Source: an uncultured Clostridia bacterium (GTDB lineage: Bacteria; Bacillota; Clostridia; Christensenellales; Aristaeellaceae). Taken from it: a stretch of DNA of 64,000 bases. The stretch covers positions 218,447 through 282,446 of the forward strand of contig CALCQO010000004.1 of the NCBI GenBank assembly GCA_937894675.1, given 5' to 3'. The notes below the pieces were generated by a model that worked only from the letters and a program-made list of their open reading frames with translations, was not told the DNA's origin and searched no databases. Positions 26,509 to 35,069 of this stretch are shown here, piece by piece (within the stretch, counting starts at the first letter, position 1; each line of letters opens with the position of its first letter). A program made the translations under genes and the position numbers.

Positions 26509-27783
26509 TTATTGGGCGGTAAATACATCGTTTTGATACGCGGTTAATGTGACGGTTTTCAGTTCCCCCGGGGCGGCGCCTGCCGCGCGCACCCGCATGT
26601 ACTGGGGGGTGTAGCCCTCGGCGATGCCCCCCTCCTCCTCTTCAAAGAGGACTTCCTGCTTGGTGCCCAGCAGGGAGCGGGCGTATGCTTCCGCCATCTC
26701 CTCCCCCAGGGCGATCAGCTGGCGGGCCCGCTCTTCCTTAACGGCTTTGGGCAAATGGCCCGGCATGTCCGCCGCCACGGTGCCCGTGCGCTTGCTGTAG
26801 GGAAACACATGGACACGGCTGAAGGCGATGGTTTTCACAAAGTCCATGGTTTGCTGGTGTTCTTCCGGGGTTTCCCCGGGAAAGCCCGTTAAAATATCCG
26901 TGGTGATGGCGCAGCCGGGGAAATGGCGGCGCAGCATCGCCACCGCCTCCTGGAACTGCCCTGTGGTATAGCGCCTGCGCATGCGGGCCAGCACCGTATC
27001 GCTGCCCGATTGCAGCGCCAGATGGAACTGGGGGCACACCTTGGGCTGGGCAGCCAGGGCTTGGGCAAACGCTTCGGAAACTATCACCGGCTCCAGCGAC
27101 CCCAGGCGCACCCTTTGCACCCCTTGGGGCGCAGCCGCGGCGGCAATGGCGTCCAGCAGGGTTTCGCCGTCCAGATCCCGGCCGTAGCTGCTCAGGTGGA
27201 TGCCGGTAAGCACCAACTCCTGAAAGCCGGCCAAGGCTAGACGCTCCGCCTCTCGGGCAATCTCGCCCACATCCCGGCTGCGGATGCCGCCCCGCACATG
27301 GGGGATGATGCAGTAGGTGCAGAAGCGGTCGCACCCCTCCTGGATTTTAAGCACCGCCCGGGTCTTGCCCATATGGCCGGATATGCTGAGGTTTTCAAAG
27401 GGCACCCGGCGCACGTCGGTGACGGCGGCAATGGCGCTGTCCTCCTCCTGGGCTTTACGCAGCAGGGACACCACCTCTTCCCGCTTGGCGTTGCCCACCA
27501 CCAGACGCACCCCGTCCTCCAGCAGCTTTTCCGCGTCCCGCTGGGCCATGCAGCCCGCCACCACCACCTCAGCCTGGGGGTTGAGCTTTCTGGCGCGGCG
27601 CACCATCTGGCGGCTCTTCTTTTCCCCCGTGCCCGTCACCACGCAGGTGTTGACCACGTAGACATCGGCCTCTTCCTCAAAGGGAACGGCGGTATAGCCA
27701 TCCTGCAGGAACTTTTCCAGCATGGCCTCGGAATCGTATTGGTTTACCTTGCACCCCAGGGTGCAGAACGCCACGCGCTTCAT
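26509..27783 (-). CDS. mtaB: tRNA (N6-threonylcarbamoyladenosine-37-C2)-methylthiotransferase
   Basis: 424 residues. It is a radical-SAM methylthiotransferase that turns t6A37 into ms2t6A in ANN-decoding tRNAs. The N-terminal UPF0004 domain has three cluster cysteines (FCTLGCKVNQ, NTCVVTGTGEKKS, VAGCMAQ). The radical-SAM motif is CDRFCTYCIIP, and the C-terminal TRAM-like domain starts near LLGTKQEVLFEEE. VRGGIRSR and the short linker fit MtaB better than MiaB or RimO. The start overlaps the rsmE stop by four bases. Confidence 0.96.
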   Translation of the reverse strand: MKRVAFCTLGCKVNQYDSEAMLEKFLQDGYTAVPFEEEADVYVVNTCVVTGTGEKKSRQMVRRARKLNPQAEVVVAGCMAQRDAEKLLEDGVRLVVGNAKREEVVSLLRKAQEEDSAIAAVTDVRRVPFENLSISGHMGKTRAVLKIQEGCDRFCTYCIIPHVRGGIRSRDVGEIAREAERLALAGFQELVLTGIHLSSYGRDLDGETLLDAIAAAAAPQGVQRVRLGSLEPVIVSEAFAQALAAQPKVCPQFHLALQSGSDTVLARMRRRYTTGQFQEAVAMLRRHFPGCAITTDILTGFPGETPEEHQQTMDFVKTIAFSRVHVFPYSKRTGTVAADMPGHLPKAVKEERARQLIALGEEMAEAYARSLLGTKQEVLFEEEEGGIAEGYTPQYMRVRAAGAAPGELKTVTLTAYQNDVFTAQ

Positions 27784-28469
27784 GCCATGTCCCCCGATAA
27801 GAGCAAAATGCCGGCGGCGGCTACCAGCCCCGCGGTTTCCGCGCGCAGGATGCGGGGGCCAAGGGTGATGGGCACAGCGCCCAAGGCTTTGATTTCTTCC
27901 GGGGTGATGCCGCCTTCAGGGCCGATGATAACGGCCACATCCTCAGCCCCCTGGTAGGCGGCGCGCAAAGGCTGGCCGCCCTCTTCCCAGGGCACCAGCG
28001 CCTGCCCGTGCCCGGCGATTCTTTCGCATAGGGCATCAAAATCAATCAGCGGCTCCACCTCGGGGATCCGGGTGCGCTGGGCCTGGCGGGCAGCCTCCCG
28101 GGCGATGCGCTGCCACCTGGACAGCTTGCCCTTTTCTTCCCTGGCCACGCAGCGGCACATCAAACAGGGGACAATGGCGGCGACACCCACTTCCGTGCAT
28201 TTCTGCACGGTGTAGTCCATCCGCTCCCCTTTTGTTAAGCCCTGGTACAGGGTGATGCGCACCGACGCCTCGGTGGAGGGCAGGGGCGCTAGCAGCCGGG
28301 CGCCCGGCCTATCCCCCGGCAAAAAGGCGGCGGCATACCGCTGGCCGCCTGCAACAACAGCGATTTCTTCCCCGGGTTTCAGGCGCAGCACCCGCACGGC
28401 GTGCTTGGCGTCCTCGGGCGCGAACAAAGCCGCGCCATCCAAAATATCTTCGGTATAAAAAACGTGCAT
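27780..28469 (-). CDS. rsmE: 16S rRNA (uracil-1498-N3)-methyltransferase
   Basis: 229 residues from ATG 28469, one base after the prmA stop and with AAAGGA upstream; a longer frame exists but lacks a ribosome binding site. SPOUT family: an N-terminal PUA-like domain, GLTKGERMDYTVQKCTEVGV, REAARQAQRTRIPEV, IGPEGGITPEEI and the knot LGPRILRAETAGLVA. It methylates U1498 at the decoding centre. Confidence 0.96.
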   Translation of the reverse strand: MHVFYTEDILDGAALFAPEDAKHAVRVLRLKPGEEIAVVAGGQRYAAAFLPGDRPGARLLAPLPSTEASVRITLYQGLTKGERMDYTVQKCTEVGVAAIVPCLMCRCVAREEKGKLSRWQRIAREAARQAQRTRIPEVEPLIDFDALCERIAGHGQALVPWEEGGQPLRAAYQGAEDVAVIIGPEGGITPEEIKALGAVPITLGPRILRAETAGLVAAAGILLLSGDMA

Positions 28470-28470
28470 C

Positions 28471-29394
28471 TTATCCTTTGGCGGCGATGGCGACCCAGTC
28501 GCCCTTGCGCCGCGTTTCCAGCACCCTGTAGCCGGCGGCGGCCAGGCCGTCCAGCACATCCTGTTCCCGGCCCTCAATGATGCCCGAGCACAGCAGGATG
28601 CCATCCTTCTTTAAATGATTTTTTAAGGGTTCCAGCAGCATCAGGATGACATCGGCCAGTATGTTGGCCACCGCCATGTCGAACACCTGGTCAAGCCCCT
28701 GGGTTAAATCCCCCTGGCGGACGGTAACCACATCCTCAAGTCCGTTGCGCTTGACATTGTCCCTGGCTACTTCCACCGCCACGGGGTCAATGTCCACCGC
28801 CCATACTTCCTTGGCCCCCAGCAGCCCCGCCGCGATGGACAGGATGCCGCTGCCGGTGCCGATATCCAGGAAGGAGCCCTCGCAAGGGTACGCGTCCATC
28901 AGCTCCACGCACAAGGCGGTGGTTTCGTGAGAGCCGGTGCCAAAGGCCATGCCGGGATCCAGCTCCATCACCTTCTCCCCTTCCTGGGGGGTGTAGGGCT
29001 CCCAGCTGGGCTTGACCACCAGGGTATCGCCCATGGAAAAGGGCTTGTAGTACTGTTTCCAGTGTTCTGCCCAGTCCTTCTCCTGCACATCAGCATAGAT
29101 AACGCCCAGGGTGCCCAAATCAAACCCCGCCAAGGCAGGCAATTCGGTAAGCTGCCGGGCAATCCGGGGCAAATCCGCCTCCCCGGGGAACCAAGCCTTC
29201 ACCTGCACGTCCTGGGGCATGCTCTCCAGCAGGTTGACATCGATCAGTTCCCAGTAGCCGTGGGGCTTGCCGGGGTCGGGAATATCCGCCCGGTCGACAA
29301 TCTGGGTGCCCTTGGCTCCCTGGGACATTAAAAACTCGGAAACAATGTCCGCCCCCTGGCTATTGGTTGAAACCGTCATCTGCGTCCAGTCCAT
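28471..29394 (-). CDS. prmA: Ribosomal protein L11 methyltransferase
   Basis: 307 residues. PrmA trimethylates several amino groups of ribosomal protein L11. The N-terminal substrate-recognition domain is followed by the linker and the SAM domain with GMAFGTGSHETTALCVELMD, FLDIGTGSGILSIAAGLLGA and NILADVILMLLEPL. It heads the operon prmA-rsmE-mtaB-HIT-DUF1801, an order common in Firmicutes. A promoter with a perfect -10 box lies upstream. Confidence 0.97.
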   Translation of the reverse strand: MDWTQMTVSTNSQGADIVSEFLMSQGAKGTQIVDRADIPDPGKPHGYWELIDVNLLESMPQDVQVKAWFPGEADLPRIARQLTELPALAGFDLGTLGVIYADVQEKDWAEHWKQYYKPFSMGDTLVVKPSWEPYTPQEGEKVMELDPGMAFGTGSHETTALCVELMDAYPCEGSFLDIGTGSGILSIAAGLLGAKEVWAVDIDPVAVEVARDNVKRNGLEDVVTVRQGDLTQGLDQVFDMAVANILADVILMLLEPLKNHLKKDGILLCSGIIEGREQDVLDGLAAAGYRVLETRRKGDWVAIAAKG

Positions 29395-29417
29395 GCTGCC
29401 TCCTTTAAAACAGCCTG

Positions 29418-29446
29418 ATTATACCCCAAATGAAATTTGTTTACAA
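29418..29446 (-). promoter_or_regulatory. Promoter of the prmA operon
   Basis: On the minus strand TTGTAA (29446-29441), 17-base spacer, TATAAT (29423-29418), 24 bases before the prmA start. Confidence 0.7.
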
Positions 29447-29454
29447 TTCTCACC

Positions 29455-29483
29455 TTGACCCCCCTTTCCATGATAGGTACCAT
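29455..29483 (+). promoter_or_regulatory. Candidate promoter of the PepSY-like gene
   Basis: TTGACC, 17-base spacer, TACCAT, 35 bases before the start codon and back to back with the prmA promoter. Confidence 0.5.
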
Positions 29484-29517
29484 GAAGGGGGATCGGACAT
29501 CCCCAAAGGAGGGACAC

Positions 29518-32025
29518 ATGAAGCATTCAAACATCACCAAGTTCGTGGCTCTTTTCACCCTGTGCCTGATGCTGTTTTCCGCGGCCCAGGCCGAATTGGT
29601 AGGCCAGTATGACGAACAGGACATGAAGACCGCCGAACAGGGCACCATGAACGCGGAGTACATCTACAGCCCGCCCAAGAAAGCCTGGCTTAGCGGCGAT
29701 AACGGCACCATCCACCTGTGCCTGCCCCCCACCGACTACGAGGTGCCCCAGACGGTGCTGTTCAGCGGCCAGGAAATCGCCCTGCACAACACATTGTATA
29801 AGTGGACCGCAGCGGGCATGGAAGAGTGGGCCAACGTCTCCCTGAATGTGGGAGCCGGCGGCACCAGCCTGCAGGGGTGGACAATGGCCAGGAACCTGGT
29901 CTTTGAGCAGCCCGAGGTGCAGATGCCAAGCGGCACCCTGAAAGCCGACAATGTAACGAACATGGTCACCCTGCGTGCCGACAACGGCATCACCCAGCGG
30001 GAGGTGGACATCTACCCCGAAGGCCAGGAGGTGCAGTTGCTTGGCATGACCCGGGATTACTACTATGTATTGACGGACGGCCAGCGGGGCTTTGTGGAAA
30101 AGGAAAATGTCTCCGCCGACGCCGCCACCCTGAGCCGCCTGAAAGCGGCGGAGCCCCGGGTATACGACGACATCCAGCCCGGCTACGAGCAGCGCTACGA
30201 TGCCTTCAACCAGAAGTACCACGAGATGTTTGATATCTACGGCGACAGCAACACCTGGCCCCTGGAGGCCCGCGCCAAGCTGAGCCAGATGGAAATCAAC
30301 CTGGGGCTGCTGCCCCGCAGCGACCCCCAGAGCTGGATCAACATCCTGCCGGGGGAGGGGGATTTATCCCTGGAAGACGCCCGCGCCCTGGCGGATCAGG
30401 CCATTCTTGGGCAGGAGGTGGGGCTGGACAGTTTTTCCAGCGTCAACAGCCACTACTATGCCCTAACCGGCCAGCCGGACACCCCCATCTGGCAGTTCCG
30501 CTACAACGCCAGGCCCGGCAAGCACGACTATGTGGTACGCCTGGACAAGCAGGGCGAGGTTACCGAATCGCTGGCGCTGGACCTGGTTACCTATGATGAG
30601 ATCGGCCGCAGCCTGATGCAAATCGTGGTCTACGCCGACCCAGTGGAGGAGGTTGAGGGGCTAACCGCCATTCAGGCCGCCGACGCCGCCTGGGACTACT
30701 TTACAATGACAACCAAGGATACGCGGGGCCGGGAGGCTTTCAACATGACCGGCACCGCCCATCAACTGGAAGGCACCACCTACTGGATGATCACTATCAC
30801 GGACAAAACCCTGCCCATCTACGGCCCGCTGAACGCCACCTTTGAGGTGCTGGTGGACGCGGAAACCGGGGATATCGCCGACGCCACCGCGGCGGATACC
30901 TACCAATACGCGATGGAGCAGTACAAAAAGCACCAAGCCATCACGGACAAGCAGGAGAAGCAGGGCTGGTTCTTTACCTGGCCGCTGGAAGATTTGAACG
31001 CCATGTGGCCGGCCATGTACGGCCTGCCCCGGGAAAGCGATATCTCCCAGGAGGACGCCATCCAGAAAGCCCGGGCGCTGCTGGTTGAAAAAACCGCGGC
31101 AACGCCAGAGCTGCTGGACAAGTTGGAAACCTACACCCTGTACGAAAAAATCGGGGATGAGCACAACAAGTGGATGGTGATGTTCACCAACAAGGATACC
31201 TTCCGCAGCGTCAACGCCACGGGCTTTATCGCCTGGGTGGACGCCGCCACCGGGGAAGCGGACAGCGTGTACGAGCCCAGGGACGGCAGTCTAATGATGT
31301 GGTTCTACTCCCTGGATGGGTTCCCCCTGGACGAGCTGCCCCCGCAGAAAGATATCGATGCCCTGCGGATCGCGCTGCCCAGCAATCCCTCCGAAAACGC
31401 CATCCCCATGGAGGAAGCCCAGGACAAGGCCTTCGCGGAAATGAAAAAGCACCTCCCCGAGGCGGACATCAGCCAGTACCAAGCCACCAGCAAGCATGTG
31501 ACGCAATGGCAAAACCAGTACTGGGTCAGCGTGTTTGTGCCCATGATGGAGATGGAAAGCGAAGTGCTGCCCTCCTATGTGGTGGCCCTCAACGAGGACG
31601 GCACCCTGGCCATGCAGACCAGCATGGAGGATTACAACAAGGAGTTGGAAAGCGCCAGGCGCTACCTGCAAACCGAGGAACTGCAGGCGGAACGGGGCAT
31701 TTTCTGGAGCTGGTCCTACGAGGACAAGCCCCAGTACGACCCCGCCCGCTACGGCCTGCCCGAGGATGATGAACTAAGCGAGCGGGAGGCCATCGCCATC
31801 GCCAAAGCCACCCTGTTAGAGCGCTACGGCCTGGACAACGCCACTCTGGACGAATGGCAGCCCATGACAGGCCTGCTGATTGACGGCATGCGCCGCTGGG
31901 AAGTGGCCTTCTTCCCCCCGGAAGAGGATAATACTCCCCAGTACTATGAAGCCTACTTTGTGGAAATCGAGGCTAGCACCGGCGTGGTGCTGGTGGCCTA
32001 CAGCCCCGAGGAGAGCAACGGATAA
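29518..32025 (+). CDS. Large secreted protein with SH3b-like and repeated PepSY-like modules
   Basis: 835 residues from ATG 29518, with AAGGAGGG five bases upstream. A type I signal peptide (about 1-25, ending SAAQA) is followed by a segment resembling an SH3b domain (about 140-205, VTLRADNGITQREVDIYPEGQEV... GFVEKENV). The rest holds about five related units starting near 272, 378, 483, 594 and 729. Each has a helix rich in Glu/Ala (for example SQEDAIQKARALLVEK and SEREAIAIAKATLLER) and then two or three strands ending in an Asp/Glu-x-x-T/S-G turn (VDAATGEAD, IEASTGVV). Two units begin with a shared W..ED....YGLP motif. This is the PepSY pattern, usually protease-inhibitory or regulatory. 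No membrane anchor or catalytic domain is seen. Confidence 0.72.
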   Translation: MKHSNITKFVALFTLCLMLFSAAQAELVGQYDEQDMKTAEQGTMNAEYIYSPPKKAWLSGDNGTIHLCLPPTDYEVPQTVLFSGQEIALHNTLYKWTAAGMEEWANVSLNVGAGGTSLQGWTMARNLVFEQPEVQMPSGTLKADNVTNMVTLRADNGITQREVDIYPEGQEVQLLGMTRDYYYVLTDGQRGFVEKENVSADAATLSRLKAAEPRVYDDIQPGYEQRYDAFNQKYHEMFDIYGDSNTWPLEARAKLSQMEINLGLLPRSDPQSWINILPGEGDLSLEDARALADQAILGQEVGLDSFSSVNSHYYALTGQPDTPIWQFRYNARPGKHDYVVRLDKQGEVTESLALDLVTYDEIGRSLMQIVVYADPVEEVEGLTAIQAADAAWDYFTMTTKDTRGREAFNMTGTAHQLEGTTYWMITITDKTLPIYGPLNATFEVLVDAETGDIADATAADTYQYAMEQYKKHQAITDKQEKQGWFFTWPLEDLNAMWPAMYGLPRESDISQEDAIQKARALLVEKTAATPELLDKLETYTLYEKIGDEHNKWMVMFTNKDTFRSVNATGFIAWVDAATGEADSVYEPRDGSLMMWFYSLDGFPLDELPPQKDIDALRIALPSNPSENAIPMEEAQDKAFAEMKKHLPEADISQYQATSKHVTQWQNQYWVSVFVPMMEMESEVLPSYVVALNEDGTLAMQTSMEDYNKELESARRYLQTEELQAERGIFWSWSYEDKPQYDPARYGLPEDDELSEREAIAIAKATLLERYGLDNATLDEWQPMTGLLIDGMRRWEVAFFPPEEDNTPQYYEAYFVEIEASTGVVLVAYSPEESNG

Positions 32026-32043
32026 CAGGCGGCTTTCCGCTCG

Positions 32044-32225
32044 TCAAAAAAGGTCCTTCGGACTCTTTTTCGCCGGTTGGGAACGATGAGGCCCTCCGCC
32101 TCTCGCTGCGCTCCCGGGCGGCGTAGGGCGTGGAAACCCTTGCTGCGCAAGGCTTGCCGTCCCACCGCGCATGTCGCTGGGACGGATTGAAGTAGGAGGG
32201 ATGACCCCTCCTACACCTCCCCTCC
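32044..32225. other. Hairpin-rich intergenic stretch
   Basis: Successive hairpins: AAAAAAGGTCC/GGACTCTTTTT (about 32046-32072), CGTCCCA/TGGGACG (about 32158-32184), and GTAGGAGGG/CCCTCCTAC (about 32192-32214). The first may terminate the PepSY-like gene. The rest is GC-rich with no supported ORF and could be a dispersed palindromic element. Confidence 0.45.
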
Positions 32226-32252
32226 AGTATCAAACGGACTTCTTAACAGTTC

Positions 32253-32286
32253 AAGGCCGCGGCGGTTTTACCGCCGCGGCCTTTTT
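32253..32286 (+). terminator. Strong terminator
   Basis: AAGGCCGCGGCGG, TTTTA loop, CCGCCGCGGCC, then five T. It separates the PepSY-like gene from the convergent padR pair. Confidence 0.9.
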
Positions 32287-32324
32287 ATATCGGTTTATTC
32301 CTATTACATTTTATCCGCCAGCAT

Positions 32325-32837
32325 CTATTTGCGTTTGCGCAGCAAACCCAGCGCGCCGCCGCCTGCATACACAACTACCACCGCGTAAAACGTGAGTACC
32401 GCAATGGTCAATGGCGAGAAGCCTTCCTTCAGACCCCGCAGAAAGAAACTGATGCCCGAATACCCAAGCAAAAACAGGATGACCGCGATCAAGGTCAGCA
32501 TGCGGTCCAGGTGCGCTACCCGGCTGGCATTGTCGCTGAACAGTTCAAAGGGCGTGCCGTCGTTCTCGCGGCGGAAATATCCCCAGGAGAAATACCTGCC
32601 CACACACGCTATGCCGCTTTCCGCTAGGAACTGAAGATAGTCCTCCATGCCCTTGCTTCCGCCCTGGGGCGCCATAAACTCCAGGCAGTACTGGTACGCG
32701 TCCGGTTCGCCTTGTATAAAATGGTACACAAAGGGCGTGTACCGCTGCAGCTGCCACCCCTGATGGGACATGTCATTGAGCCACTTTTCCTCTTTCTCAT
32801 AGTCCCACATCCAGAAAATTTTGAATACGCGTTTCAT
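32325..32837 (-). CDS. DUF2812-domain membrane protein
   Basis: 170 residues. DUF2812 proteins are small membrane proteins commonly paired with PadR regulators in Firmicutes: KIFWMWDYEKEEKWLNDMSHQGWQL is the diagnostic N-terminus. Two hydrophobic helices lie at about 112-132 and 141-164, and the C-terminus is basic (LLRKRK). Function is unknown. The start overlaps the padR stop by four bases, so both come from one message. Confidence 0.88.
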   Translation of the reverse strand: MKRVFKIFWMWDYEKEEKWLNDMSHQGWQLQRYTPFVYHFIQGEPDAYQYCLEFMAPQGGSKGMEDYLQFLAESGIACVGRYFSWGYFRRENDGTPFELFSDNASRVAHLDRMLTLIAVILFLLGYSGISFFLRGLKEGFSPLTIAVLTFYAVVVVYAGGGALGLLRKRK

Positions 32838-33154
32838 TCCTGCCCCTCCTTCCCAATGATGCTTCGTCCGTTTCTTACCAGTTCCTCCAGGCGTATCAGC
32901 TCTTCCCGCAGCACCCGCCCGCCTTGGCCGGTGATGCGGTATTCCTTGCGGCGGCTGCCCCGCTGGGCGGGCAGTTCCTCAATCCACCCTTTTTGGGCAA
33001 GGCTGGTGAGCGCCCCGTACAGGGTGCCCGCCGCCAGGCGCACCCGGCCGCCTGACAATTCCTGAGTTCTTTGCATGATGCCGTAGCCATGCAGGGGGCT
33101 GTCCAGCGCCAGCAGGATATAGAACACCGCCTCGGTGAGTACAATGGGCTCCAT
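32834..33154 (-). CDS. PadR-family transcriptional regulator
   Basis: 106 residues from ATG 33154, with AAGGAGG upstream. Winged helix: TEAVFYILLALDSPLHGYGIMQRTQELSGGRVRLAAGTLYGALTSLAQKGWIEE, then RKEYRITGQGGRVLREEL. It is a short PadR of the s1 type and probably represses its own operon. Two near-identical 12-base half-sites (ATCGTTATCCGA and ATCGTTAATCGA) lie just downstream of its -10 box. Confidence 0.93.
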   Translation of the reverse strand: MEPIVLTEAVFYILLALDSPLHGYGIMQRTQELSGGRVRLAAGTLYGALTSLAQKGWIEELPAQRGSRRKEYRITGQGGRVLREELIRLEELVRNGRSIIGKEGQE

Positions 33155-33180
33155 GGCGCTCCTCCTTCCATCGGGGTCCG

Positions 33181-33240
33181 GTATATCGTTATCCGATACA
33201 TCGTTAATCGAAGTATACCCTCGCCCAGCGGGCTTGTCAA
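33181..33240 (-). promoter_or_regulatory. padR promoter with repeated operator
   Basis: On the minus strand TTGACA (33240-33235), 17-base spacer, TATACT (33217-33212). Between it and the gene lie two repeats of ATCGTTA(T/A)(C/T)CGA separated by TAC (33185-33211), flanked by GTATA and TATAC. Autorepression by PadR is likely. Confidence 0.7.
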
Positions 33241-33274
33241 GGGGTTTTCCCTTGCTTGGGGGCATCAAAATTCA

Positions 33275-33303
33275 TTGCGCGCCGAAGGAAGCTTTGATAT
33301 GAT
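33275..33303 (+). promoter_or_regulatory. Promoter of the hydrolase/rhomboid pair
   Basis: TTGCGC, 17-base spacer, TATGAT with TG upstream of the -10 box; 27 bases before the start codon. Confidence 0.55.
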
Positions 33304-33330
33304 AGGCGGGAAAGGAAAGGAGGGGCTGAT

Positions 33331-34428
33331 ATGAAGAACATGCTGCGTTATTTAAAGAAATACGCCGGCCGCACCATGGCCTCCCTGCCCTTTAACGAGT
33401 TGGACGCGGGGCTTCTGTCCCAAATTGTGTACCTGCCCCTGGAGGAACTGTTCAGCCAGCGGGACCAGCTGACCATGGCCGAGGCGGCGGAAGCGCTCAA
33501 GGACATGCCCGCCGACAAGCCCTACGAGTTTATGCTGCGGCCGCGGCTGGAAACCCTGCGCTTGTCCGGCGCCTCCCGGCGCTTTGGCAACGCGCCCCTG
33601 CGGTTTTTCCAGTGCGACACCGACAAGGATTTTGAGAAGCAGTTCTGCGCCGTCACGGCGTTTTTTGACGGCTTTGCCGTCATTATCTTCCGGGGCACCG
33701 ATTTGACATTAGCCGGGTGGAAGGAAGACTTCAACATGGCCTACCAGTGCCCCATCCCCGCCCAGGAGGACGCCGTCCACTACCTGGACACCGTCGCCCT
33801 GCAGACCAAGGTGCCCCTGCTGGTCTGCGGCCACTCCAAGGGGGGCAATCTGGCGGTGTACGCCTCCCTCCACGCCCGGGAGGACGCTGTGCGCCGCATC
33901 CACGCTGTGTATTCCCTGGACGGCCCCGGCCTGTGGGGCGATGACGCGGACAAACTGCACCAAAGGGAGGATGTGCCCCCCATCATCAGCCTGCTGCCCC
34001 AGAAAACCCTGGTGGGCATTCTGTTCCAGCAGCCCGAGCCTTACCGGGTGGTGCGCAGCCGCTCCCTGAGCCTTTTGCAGCACGACCCCTACCGCTGGCG
34101 GGTGGAGGGCACCCGGTTTAAAACCGCCAAGCGCCTGTCCCTTACCAGCCGCCTGATGGATGACTCCCTGGAAAAGTGGCTCACCGCCCTTTCCGATGGG
34201 GATCGGGCGCTGTTTGTGGAAACCCTGTACGCCATTGTCGCCGCCCCCAAAAGGGATACCCTGGGGGGCATTGTACGGGGCGGGCGGCGCAGCGCCCAGC
34301 AGATGCTCGCCGCTCTGCAGGACGTGCCCGAGGATGTGATGGACAAGCTGCAGCAGATGGCGGGCCAGCTGTTTACCACCGCGTTTTCCACCATCAAAGG
34401 CCGCCTGACCCCAGGAAAGGAAAAATAA
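33331..34428 (+). CDS. Mbeg1-like (DUF2974) alpha/beta hydrolase
   Basis: 365 residues. The lipase-like core includes AVIIFRGTDLTLAGWKEDFNMAY, where class-3 lipases have FRGT, and the nucleophile elbow VCGHSKGGNLAVYASLH (Ser in GHSKGG), then VYSLDGPGL. Such DUF2974 proteins are common in Firmicutes, and their physiological substrate is unknown. No signal peptide. AAAGGAGGGG precedes the start. It is followed after three bases by a rhomboid-family gene. Confidence 0.85.
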   Translation: MKNMLRYLKKYAGRTMASLPFNELDAGLLSQIVYLPLEELFSQRDQLTMAEAAEALKDMPADKPYEFMLRPRLETLRLSGASRRFGNAPLRFFQCDTDKDFEKQFCAVTAFFDGFAVIIFRGTDLTLAGWKEDFNMAYQCPIPAQEDAVHYLDTVALQTKVPLLVCGHSKGGNLAVYASLHAREDAVRRIHAVYSLDGPGLWGDDADKLHQREDVPPIISLLPQKTLVGILFQQPEPYRVVRSRSLSLLQHDPYRWRVEGTRFKTAKRLSLTSRLMDDSLEKWLTALSDGDRALFVETLYAIVAAPKRDTLGGIVRGGRRSAQQMLAALQDVPEDVMDKLQQMAGQLFTTAFSTIKGRLTPGKEK

Positions 34429-34431
34429 GCC

Positions 34432-35013
34432 ATGCAGAAATGGAAAAACAACAAATGGGTGGAGTTCTCCTCCCCCGTTACCCTCACCTTTACCCTGCTG
34501 GCTTTAGGCGCCACCCTGCTGGGCATGCTGACAGGCGGCGCCAGCACCCGGCTGCTGTTCAGCGTATACAAAAGTCCCATGGCCAGCCTGTTTTTCTGGC
34601 CGCGGCTCTTCCTGCATGTGCTGGGCCACGCGGATCTGGCCCACTTTGCCGGCAACGCCAGCCTGCTGCTGGTGCTGGGTCCCATTGTGGAAAAGCATTA
34701 CGGCGGCAAACGGCTGATCAGCATGATGGCCCTTACCGCGCTGATTACCGCTGTCTTCCAGCTGCTGATGCTGCCCCATGTGGCCACCCTGGGCGCCAGC
34801 GGCATCGTGTTCATGCTGATTCTGCTCTCCGCAGCTTCCGGCGGCTCCTCCCAGAAAATACCGCTGACGCTGATTCTGGTAGCCGTCATCTACCTGGGCA
34901 AGGAAATCTACGGCATGGTGTTTTTGAACGACAATATTTCCCAGTTGTCCCACATCGTGGGCGGCCTGTGCGGCATCGGCCTGGGGCTGTATTACAACAA
35001 AAATCTCCGATAA
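34432..35013 (+). CDS. Rhomboid-family intramembrane protease
   Basis: 193 residues with six membrane segments. The catalytic dyad is present: Ser123 in TLGASGIVFML (GASG) and His174 in SQLSHIVGGLCG. The oxyanion-side asparagine and histidine appear in LAHFAGNASLLLVLG. It lacks extra domains, so it is the minimal six-helix type. Start 3 bases after the hydrolase stop; likely cotranscribed and ended by a strong terminator. Confidence 0.9.
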   Translation: MQKWKNNKWVEFSSPVTLTFTLLALGATLLGMLTGGASTRLLFSVYKSPMASLFFWPRLFLHVLGHADLAHFAGNASLLLVLGPIVEKHYGGKRLISMMALTALITAVFQLLMLPHVATLGASGIVFMLILLSAASGGSSQKIPLTLILVAVIYLGKEIYGMVFLNDNISQLSHIVGGLCGIGLGLYYNKNLR

Positions 35014-35030
35014 TATTTGATGCCCAAAGA

Positions 35031-35068
35031 AATACCCCCTGGCTGGAGGCGTCCGGCCAGGGGGTATT
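35031..35068. terminator. Bidirectional terminator
   Basis: AATACCCCCTGGCC-type stem of about 13 bp between the convergent rhomboid and FAD-oxidoreductase genes; short T runs on either side. Confidence 0.75.
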
Positions 35069-35069
35069 G

